Source of the DNA: an uncultured Oscillospiraceae bacterium
Lineage (GTDB): Bacteria > Bacillota_A > Clostridia > Oscillospirales > Oscillospiraceae
NCBI GenBank assembly: GCA_900770015.1
Contig: CAAGIU010000273.1
Location: 1-8,362, forward strand
Length of the DNA stretch: 8,362 bases
Direction: 5' to 3'
Shown here: one piece after another, positions 1 through 4,627 of the stretch
How positions within the stretch are numbered: position 1 is the first letter of the stretch
Layout of the letters: every line of letters begins with the position of its first letter
The notes under the pieces: generated by a model
Databases searched by the model: none
The model's input: only the letters and a program-made list of their open reading frames with translations
Told to the model about the DNA's origin: nothing
Translations under genes and position numbers: made by a program

Positions 1-282
1 CTGGCAGGTGTGTATCAGCCAAGGGAGAAAATCGAAGAAAGCGCCGTGCCGTTGGCGCTGACCCAATACCTGCGCGACCACCCGGAGATCAAAACGATTA
101 TTCTGCGGCTGGACAATGACAGGGCAGGCAGGCTGGCGGCAAAGGCACTGATGACGGCTTTGCCAAAGGACTATACCATTGACGCACGATTCCCGCCCAG
201 GGGCAAGGATTACAACGACTGCCTGTGTATGCACCTGGGTATTCCTATCACCCGGAGCAAAGAGAAAAACCAAGAACGATGA
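1..282 (+). CDS. Toprim-domain protein, C-terminal end (5' partial)
   Basis: The reading frame is open from the first base, so the gene begins upstream and only the last 93 residues are visible. They contain LDNDRAG (visible residues 34-40), which fits the acidic DxD metal-binding motif of a Toprim fold, followed by a GKDYNDCL segment that often follows Toprim domains in primase-like proteins of mobile elements. Toprim domains bind divalent metal and act in DNA nicking, rejoining or primer synthesis. In Tn1549-like ICEs a DUF3991/Toprim protein commonly sits upstream of the mobilization genes, and that is the likely identity; the DUF3991 half would lie outside the window. A role in primase-like processing of the transferred strand is an inference from family and context. 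An internal GTG at base 10 is not a convincing start: it has no ribosome binding site and would truncate the fold. The next gene follows after 15 bases. Confidence 0.8.
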   Translation: MAGVYQPREKIEESAVPLALTQYLRDHPEIKTIILRLDNDRAGRLAAKALMTALPKDYTIDARFPPRGKDYNDCLCMHLGIPITRSKEKNQER

Positions 283-297
283 TATGGAGGTAACAAC

Positions 298-618
298 ATG
301 AAAGAATTTGAAGTCACTTTGACTGCCGTTTCCAGAAAGACCTTTAAGCTGAGAGCTGATTCCCAGGAGGACGCCTTCCTGCTGGCAGAGGCGATTCTGG
401 AGAATACCGATCTGCTTGGCTTTTCCGATGAGGATGTAGACAGCATGGACATGACTTGCGAGGAACAGTGCTGCGGTGTCTGTGAAATCTGCAGCCGTGC
501 CTGCGAGAATTGCGGCGACTGCACCGATCTGGAACCGGACTGCGCCTACCCGGACAAGGAATGTGAACACCGTTGTCCGGCCTGCGGTGGCTGTATGGCA
601 GACAGTGAGGATGACTGA
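298..618 (+). CDS. Small acidic cysteine-rich protein, function unknown
   Basis: This 106-residue protein is of unknown function. The ATG at 298 is preceded by GGAGG at 286-290 with 7-base spacing. Residues 1-50 have few charges in strand-like stretches and then a helix rich in Ala, Glu and Leu, a beta-beta-alpha pattern that may resemble the small DpnD/PcfM-type domain; this is a guess from appearance. Residues 54-99 contain 13 cysteines (54, 58, 59, 62, 65, 69, 72, 75, 82, 89, 93, 96, 99), many in CxxC spacing, set among Asp and Glu. This suggests metal binding, probably zinc, or an iron-sulfur site. There is no signal peptide, so a cytoplasmic location is likely. It sits between the Toprim gene and the mobilization genes and probably shares their transcript. 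Its acidic C-terminus (DSEDD) argues against direct non-specific DNA binding. It could be a regulator or a protein-protein adaptor. Confidence 0.8.
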   Translation: MKEFEVTLTAVSRKTFKLRADSQEDAFLLAEAILENTDLLGFSDEDVDSMDMTCEEQCCGVCEICSRACENCGDCTDLEPDCAYPDKECEHRCPACGGCMADSEDD

Positions 619-692
619 CTCTGTTTTCGGCTGGTTTCAAAGAATGTTCGACCCCGCAGGGAGAACAGGTCTGCAATATACCAGCAAGCATC

Positions 693-714
693 GCCTTTGT
701 GATACCACAAAGGC
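693..714. repeat. 9-bp perfect inverted repeat, 4-base loop
   Basis: The arms are GCCTTTGTG and CACAAAGGC around ATAC. The right arm is followed directly by CGCTTG. The 7-mer CTTTGTG in the left arm recurs in the right arm of the hairpin in the 3' end of mobC (1237-1243), which may point to a shared binding protein such as MobC, or may be chance. Confidence 0.7.
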
Positions 715-720
715 CGCTTG

Positions 721-738
721 TCAGGGGGAACCCCCTGA
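721..738. repeat. 8-bp perfect palindrome, G-rich/C-rich arms
   Basis: TCAGGGGG and CCCCCTGA are separated by two bases, so as a hairpin it would need to open its innermost pair; as duplex DNA it is a near-perfect dyad suited to a dimeric binding protein. It lies 30 bases before the DUF3789-like start codon. Confidence 0.65.
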
Positions 739-768
739 AACCCCTCATTGGAAAGGAGAAATTTGATT

Positions 769-885
769 ATGCACAACGCATTGTTTTTTGCGATTGGCTT
801 CCTCATCGGCGCGCTGTTCAGCATTGTCTTTGTGTGCCTATTGCAGATTAACCGCCTGAACGGAAAGGAGAAAAAAGACGAATGA
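769..885 (+). CDS. 38-residue single-pass membrane peptide, DUF3789-like
   Basis: A 38-residue frame starts at ATG 769 with AAGGAG at 753-758 (10-base spacing) and ends at TGA 883-885. It is almost entirely one hydrophobic helix (about residues 4-26, including FFAIGFLIGALF), followed by a short charged cytoplasmic-type tail rich in Lys and Glu. Its size, the glycine-containing helix, the LLQINR segment and its position directly before mobC match what I recall of DUF3789 peptides in Clostridial ICEs; I could not run a profile search. Its stop overlaps the start of mobC in an ATGA arrangement, so the two are translationally coupled. Function is unknown; a small membrane anchor or modulator of transfer is possible. 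Confidence 0.72.
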   Translation: MHNALFFAIGFLIGALFSIVFVCLLQINRLNGKEKKDE

Positions 886-1316
886 GAAAAAGAAATGTTC
901 ATATTCAATTCTGGCTGAACCGTAAGGAGGCCGAGGCGCTGGATAAAAAGGTGCGCCGCAGCGGTCTTTCCCGTGAAGCCTATCTGCGCCATCTGATCGA
1001 CGGCGTGGTGCCGCAGGACGCTCCGCCCCCGGACTATTTTTCCATGATGCGGGAGCTGCACGGTGTCGCCAATAACCTGAATCAGATCGCGCAGAAAGCC
1101 CACACCCTGAATGTGGTGGATGTGCAGCGGTATGATACCTGCGCCCGTCAGGTGGAAGCTGCCATCAAGAAAATCACAGAGGCGGTTGTCCTGCCTAAGC
1201 CGATGGAGCAAACGGGGACCCCGCAAAGCCGTAAGGCTTTGTGGGGTGAGGAACACCCACGGAGCGGCGAGCATTTTGACGCTTGCGGCAAAAGCGGTAA
1301 GCGCAGTGCGGTGTGA
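882..1316 (+). CDS. mobC: MobC-like relaxosome accessory protein
   Basis: MobC proteins bind near oriT, help melt the DNA and allow the relaxase to nick. This 144-residue protein opens with a basic strand and helix-turn-helix stretch typical of ribbon-helix-helix DNA binding (residues 1-40, with FWLNRKEAEALD and SGLSREAYLRHLI), followed by the diagnostic MobC signature NNLNQIAQKAH (about residues 64-74) and a helix. The start at ATG 882 is supported by AAGGAG at 865-870 and by the 4-base overlap with the preceding peptide. The core appears to end near residue 110 (VVLP). The last 32 residues, from about 113, are encoded by DNA that also forms a 13-bp stem-loop, and their Gly/Lys/Arg-rich composition suggests the tail is constrained by DNA function rather than by protein fold. 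The relaxase starts 5 bases after the stop. Confidence 0.88.
   Translation: MRKRNVHIQFWLNRKEAEALDKKVRRSGLSREAYLRHLIDGVVPQDAPPPDYFSMMRELHGVANNLNQIAQKAHTLNVVDVQRYDTCARQVEAAIKKITEAVVLPKPMEQTGTPQSRKALWGEEHPRSGEHFDACGKSGKRSAV
1218..1295 (+). other. oriT: Candidate oriT: stem-loop plus ACGCTTGC nic-like motif
   Basis: Within the 3' end of mobC, ACCCCGCAAAGCC (1218-1230) pairs with GGCTTTGTGGGGT (1235-1247) around the loop GTAA: 13 positions with a single G-T wobble. The right arm can alternatively pair, with one bulged base, with CACCCAC at 1254-1260. About 30 bases on, ACGCTTGC (1279-1286) is framed by TTTTG (1274-1278) and CAAAA (1289-1293). A stem-loop followed by a short nic motif, beside mobC and just before the relaxase, is the usual architecture of MOBP origins. 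CTTGC-containing nic cores are, from memory, a feature of pCF10/pRS01-related systems. The exact nick position is not asserted. The alternative candidate is the palindromic gap at 693-738, which also carries CGCTTG. Confidence 0.42.
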
Positions 1317-1320
1317 CGAT

Positions 1321-2763
1321 ATGGCTACCACATCCATCTGGCGGGTCAAGGGCTGGCTGGGCAAGGTGGTCATTTATGTGGAGAATCCGGACAAGACGGA
1401 GAAACCCGCTTTTTATGAAAAGCAGGAGATGACAGGCCGGCAGGTCCAGAGCCTTTCTGATGTCATTGACTACGCCGTAAACAGTGAGAAAACCCAAACG
1501 GCAGATGAAGCCACGGAGGTCATGCAGCAGTTTGTTTCCGGCGTCAACTGCCACCCGGCCACCGCCCGTGAGGAAATGATCGCCGTCAAAAAGCGGTTCG
1601 GTAAAGAAGACGGCACCGTGGCATACCACGGCTACCAGTCCTTTGCCCCCGGAGAAGCCACCCCGGACATGGCCCATGAGATTGGGGTGAAGCTGGCACA
1701 GCAGCTTTGGGGCGATAAGTACCAGGTCATCGTTGCCCCCCATCTGGACAAGGACAGCCACCTGCACAATCATTTTGTGGTCAATACGGTGTCTTTTCTG
1801 GACGGCCTCAAATACCACCGCACGGAAAAGGACTATTACGAGATGCAGAAAGCCTCCGATGCTCTGTGCCGGGAGTATGGCCTTTCGGTTATTGAAAATC
1901 CTCAGCGCGGGAAGTCCAAACAGCACGGCGAATGGCGGGCGGAACAGGAGCAGCGCCCCACATGGCGGGGCATTGTCCGCTCTGACATAGACGAAATCAT
2001 CCGCCAGTCCATGACCGAGCGGCAGTTTTTTGATAATCTCCGAAAACGCGGCTATGAGGTCAAGATGGGCAAGGATATTTCCGTGCGGCCTCCGGGCAAG
2101 GAACGCTTTGTCCGACTGGAACGAAACTATGGCGAGGATTATTCTCTGGAGGGTATCCGCCGCCGCATCCTCATGCAGCAGCGACCAGAACGCCCAATGC
2201 CAGAGCCGGAGCGCAAGGTACGCCGTGCCAAGCTGCGGGGTGACTTCAAAAACACAAGGAAAGTCACAGGCTTCCGGGCACTGTATTTTCATTACTGCTA
2301 TCTGCTGGGTATCTTCCCGAGAAGTAAGCCAAAAAGCAACAAACGCCTCCACTTCCTTCTCCGTGAGGATTTAGCGAAGCTGGATGCCATATCGGAAGAA
2401 ACAAAGCTGCTAGTGCGGAATCACATTGATACCGCCGAGCAGCTTTCTTCTTATAAGGAAGGGTTGGAGACAAAAATTAAATTACTGGCTGCTGACCGCA
2501 AGGCTCTGTACCGAAAGCAGCGCACCGTATCGGTAAAAACCGATGATGACACTCTGGCCAGAGTCAAGGAACAGATCACAGCTATTTCCAGGGAGCTGTC
2601 GGCGCTGAGAAAGGAGGTGAGATTATGTGAAGATATTGCCATACGCTCCGGCGTAATCAAAGAGAAAATCAGAGCCGTCCGGGAGGACGAACAATCTCAA
2701 AGAAAGGAGAACACACGCGATGAACAATTCAGGCGACGCAGCGGAACAGGTCGTCAGGCTTAG
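1321..2763 (+). CDS. MOBP-type relaxase (mobilization nuclease)
   Basis: Relaxases cut one strand at oriT, stay covalently attached to its 5' end through a tyrosine and pilot it into the recipient. The 480-residue protein has an early tyrosine in IYVENPDKT (Tyr19), a plausible catalytic residue, a conserved SGVNC segment (73-77), and the metal-binding motif HLDKDSHLHNHFVVN (141-155) with His149 and His151 as the hallmark pair and Asn155 downstream. Residues from about 370 to 470 are rich in Lys, Glu and Leu and probably form coiled coil, as in related ICE relaxases. ATG 1321 was chosen over an upstream in-frame ATG at 1111 because residues before it are simply mobC read in another frame, and MATTSIWRVKGWLGK is a typical family N-terminus. 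The ribosome binding site is weak, suggesting translational coupling to mobC. Its 3' end overlaps the next gene by 44 bases. Confidence 0.93.
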   Translation: MATTSIWRVKGWLGKVVIYVENPDKTEKPAFYEKQEMTGRQVQSLSDVIDYAVNSEKTQTADEATEVMQQFVSGVNCHPATAREEMIAVKKRFGKEDGTVAYHGYQSFAPGEATPDMAHEIGVKLAQQLWGDKYQVIVAPHLDKDSHLHNHFVVNTVSFLDGLKYHRTEKDYYEMQKASDALCREYGLSVIENPQRGKSKQHGEWRAEQEQRPTWRGIVRSDIDEIIRQSMTERQFFDNLRKRGYEVKMGKDISVRPPGKERFVRLERNYGEDYSLEGIRRRILMQQRPERPMPEPERKVRRAKLRGDFKNTRKVTGFRALYFHYCYLLGIFPRSKPKSNKRLHFLLREDLAKLDAISEETKLLVRNHIDTAEQLSSYKEGLETKIKLLAADRKALYRKQRTVSVKTDDDTLARVKEQITAISRELSALRKEVRLCEDIAIRSGVIKEKIRAVREDEQSQRKENTRDEQFRRRSGTGRQA

Positions 2764-3535
2764 TTTGGAGGGAACCGAGGTTGCCCTAAAGCTCACCGGC
2801 TCCGCTGCCAAAAACATTGCCGCTGCCATCTATGCGGTGCTGAAAAACCGGGATAAGAACAAGATCAAGGGCCGCCAGCGTCTCACCGCCATGCTGAAAA
2901 GCGGCAAGGAGTTAAAGGTGTTTACCATCAGCGAGGAACACCTGAAGCAGTTTGCCACCGAAGCCAAGCGGTACGGCGTTGTCTATTGCGCCCTGCGCGG
3001 CAAAGAGAAATCAGCAGACGGTATGGTGGATGTGATGGTGCGGGCCGAGGACGCATCGAAAATCAACCGCATTGTGGAGCGGTTCCACCTTGCTACGGTG
3101 GATACGGCGTCCATCAAGCATGAGATCGAACAGGCACGGGCTGAGAAAGGTGCCGGGGAGAGAAAGGAGGCTCCCGCCGTTCCCGAAAAGGGCCAGCCCG
3201 AAAAGAGCGATGAGGACAAACTGCTGGACGAGATGCTGGGCGCACCCACAAGAAAGGAGGGGCCTGCACCGGTAAACCCCTCTGCGGCGAGGACGGAAAA
3301 ATCCCCTCCGTCCGCGCCTATCTCAGAGCCGCCCAGCAAAGCCGCCGAGGGTGCTGCTAAAAGTGCAAAGCAGCGTCCTTCCGTCCGAAAGGAACTGAGG
3401 GATATTCAGGTGCAGCGCAGGCAGGAAGAAGCTGCAGTTCCGGTCAAAGAGCCGGAGCGCACAAAGAAACCGGCGGCCAAAGCCAACCAGCACAAACAGC
3501 CGCCCCGCAAAAAGAAGAAAGTAAAGGAGAGATAA
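2720..3535 (+). CDS. PcfB/DUF3801-like relaxosome-coupling accessory protein
   Basis: PcfB of plasmid pCF10 binds the relaxase complex and the VirD4-type coupling protein, linking DNA processing to the channel. This 271-residue protein has a PcfB-like N-terminal domain (about residues 1-135): an early EQVVRLSLEGTEVALKLTG segment, the helix NIAAAIYAVLKNR, then KELKVFTISEEHLKQFA and YGVVYCALRGKE. Residues from about 145 to the end form a low-complexity tail of Pro, Ala, Lys and Glu, ending in a strongly basic KKKKVKER, which is probably disordered and makes the protein longer than compact family members. The start at 2720 is supported by AAGGAG at 2704-2709; it lies inside the relaxase gene. 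The next gene starts 4 bases after the stop with its own AAGGAG at 3524-3529. The assignment rests on motif appearance and position between relaxase and virD4; no profile search was possible. Confidence 0.82.
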   Translation: MNNSGDAAEQVVRLSLEGTEVALKLTGSAAKNIAAAIYAVLKNRDKNKIKGRQRLTAMLKSGKELKVFTISEEHLKQFATEAKRYGVVYCALRGKEKSADGMVDVMVRAEDASKINRIVERFHLATVDTASIKHEIEQARAEKGAGERKEAPAVPEKGQPEKSDEDKLLDEMLGAPTRKEGPAPVNPSAARTEKSPPSAPISEPPSKAAEGAAKSAKQRPSVRKELRDIQVQRRQEEAAVPVKEPERTKKPAAKANQHKQPPRKKKKVKER

Positions 3536-3538
3536 GCC

Positions 3539-4435
3539 ATGAGTAATTTCGATGATATTTTTGAAGGCAATGTCCCCCGGAAAGGCCAGACCAACCAGCC
3601 CTTTGACAAAGAGGCATGGGCGGAGAAAAAGCAAGCTGAGCGTCAGGCGGTCTATGACCTTGCCGACACCACGGCAAAAGCCGTCAGTGCGGATGGCAGT
3701 AGATTTCAGGCGTATCTGGATGTGCAGACCCGTTTCAGCCGTTATTCTGCCACTAATGTGCTGCTGATCCTGGCACAGAAGCCGGACGCCACTCAACTGA
3801 AAGACTTTGACGGATGGAAAGACGCCGGTGCGTCCATCAAGCGTCAGCAGAAAGGCATTTCCATTCTGGAACCCGGCGAGGAATATGAGCGTGAGGACGG
3901 TTCTATCGGAACTTCCTACAATGTAAAAAGGGTCTTTGACATTTCCCAGACTACGGCGCGGGCCAAGGTGCAGCCCTCTGTCAGCATGGATGACCGGCTG
4001 CTTTTGAAAGCCCTGATCTCCCGTCCAACCGTGCCGATGCAGACGGTGGACGATCTTCCGAACCACATGGGTGCACTGTACGACCATGACCAGCAGGTGA
4101 TTTTCGTGCGCCGGGGCATGGATGCCGCCGATATTTTTCGCAGCGTTTCCAAGGAACTGGCTCATGCGGAAATCGCCGGTGTGACCAAGGACTACACCCG
4201 TGAGGGCGCAGCCTTTGCCGCATACAGCGTTTCCTATATGCTCTGCAGGGAATACGGCGTTGACGCCAGTGGGTATGATTTCAGCCGCCTGCCTGACAGC
4301 TTCCGGGAGAGTGATGCCCAGGGCGTCCGTGCCGCACTGTCGGAAATCCGGGATACTGCCGGGAATATCTCCAGCCGCATGAACCGTGCGCTGGAACAGA
4401 ACCGTCAGCCCAAATCCAAAGAACAGGAGCGCTAA
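3539..4435 (+). CDS. ArdC-like protein with degenerate metallopeptidase motif
   Basis: The 298-residue protein has an ArdC N-terminal type region (about residues 35-145), with the early helix, YSATNVLLILAQ, a GWKDAGASIKRQQKGISIL stretch and KRVFDISQT. In ArdC proteins this region binds single-stranded DNA and the C-terminal zincin domain carries HExxH; the family has been linked to antirestriction. Here the corresponding segment reads SKELAHAEIA, with Lys205 where the first histidine should be (Glu206 and His209 remain), and the later acidic ligand position reads AYSVSYML with Tyr229. Zinc peptidase activity is therefore doubtful, and a DNA-protecting or scaffold role is more likely. No signal peptide or membrane segment is seen. 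AAGGAG at 3524-3529 supports the start. Related ICE proteins may share the same losses, which would make this a family trait and not recent decay. Confidence 0.78.
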   Translation: MSNFDDIFEGNVPRKGQTNQPFDKEAWAEKKQAERQAVYDLADTTAKAVSADGSRFQAYLDVQTRFSRYSATNVLLILAQKPDATQLKDFDGWKDAGASIKRQQKGISILEPGEEYEREDGSIGTSYNVKRVFDISQTTARAKVQPSVSMDDRLLLKALISRPTVPMQTVDDLPNHMGALYDHDQQVIFVRRGMDAADIFRSVSKELAHAEIAGVTKDYTREGAAFAAYSVSYMLCREYGVDASGYDFSRLPDSFRESDAQGVRAALSEIRDTAGNISSRMNRALEQNRQPKSKEQER

Positions 4436-4438
4436 GTT

Positions 4439-4627
4439 ATGGGGAAAGAAGAAAAACGTGTCCTCACGCTGGACAAATACGAGCATGGCGTTGTGGTCAA
4501 TGCCCTCAACGAAATGCGCAACGATCTTCTGGAAGAACAGCGCTCCACGGACATCGTGGACGAGGTGCTGTTAAAAGCCATCGACGCCCCGACGAAGAAG
4601 GTCAAGTGTCGCGATGAAGCAAGATAA
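4439..4627 (+). CDS. 62-residue conserved-looking ICE protein, unknown
   Basis: A short charged protein begins at ATG 4439, 3 bases after the ArdC-like stop, with AGGAG at 4425-4429. It is predicted mostly helical: RVLTLDKYEHGVVVNALNEM followed by a Glu/Arg-rich helix and a short helix VDEVLLKAI, then a basic tail. There is no membrane segment or signal peptide. Its last 14 bases overlap the start of virD4, so the two are probably translationally coupled. I recall similarly sized proteins directly before virD4 in Clostridial ICEs but cannot name the family with confidence. A role as a small partner of the coupling protein is possible from position alone. Confidence 0.75.
   Translation: MGKEEKRVLTLDKYEHGVVVNALNEMRNDLLEEQRSTDIVDEVLLKAIDAPTKKVKCRDEAR

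Larger units (their letters stand above)
619..768 (+). promoter_or_regulatory. Non-coding gap with two palindromes before DUF3789/mobC
   Basis: No convincing gene lies in this 150-base gap. It holds two perfect inverted repeats. The first is GCCTTTGTG (693-701), loop ATAC, CACAAAGGC (706-714). The second is TCAGGGGG (721-728), AA, CCCCCTGA (731-738). Between them is CGCTTG (715-720). The ribosome binding site of the next gene (AAGGAG, 753-758) closes the gap. No T-tract follows either repeat, so a simple rho-independent terminator is unlikely. Its position at the head of the mobilization genes fits an operator, a relaxosome-binding region or part of a transfer origin. I could not identify a well-spaced -35/-10 pair with confidence. 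Confidence 0.45.

Noticed and set aside
640..680. Possible promoter, TTCGAC near 647 and CAATAT near 674
   Set aside because: Spacing is about 21 bases and both boxes are weak matches.
693..738. Palindromes considered as rho-independent terminators
   Set aside because: Neither is followed by a T-run, and they stand directly before a gene with its own ribosome site.
476..766. Plus-strand open frame covering the Cys-rich gene end and the palindromic gap
   Set aside because: It starts inside a supported gene in another frame and its translation is Arg/Thr/Pro-rich without family features.
693..1247. CRISPR array or tandem repeat
   Set aside because: Only isolated inverted repeats are present, with no regular repeat-spacer pattern anywhere in the window.
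1111..1320. Upstream in-frame ATG that would extend the relaxase by 70 residues
   Set aside because: The added residues are mobC read in another frame, with no family-like sequence and no ribosome binding site; ATG 1321 gives the typical N-terminus.
546..1373. 275-residue open frame on the minus strand across the gap, DUF3789-like gene and mobC
   Set aside because: It lies opposite three supported genes with good ribosome sites and shows no recognisable domain.
1195..2352. Long open frame on the minus strand opposite the relaxase
   Set aside because: It mirrors the codon bias of the relaxase gene, has no ribosome site, and encodes no recognisable motif.
3161..3260. Two identical AGAAAGGAGG strings resembling ribosome binding sites
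   Set aside because: Neither is followed by a start codon at suitable spacing; they encode Arg-Lys-Glu in the low-complexity PcfB tail.
3323..4486. 387-residue open frame on the minus strand opposite the PcfB and ArdC-like genes
   Set aside because: It spans two well-supported genes on the + strand and shows no domain; it is a shadow of GC-biased coding.
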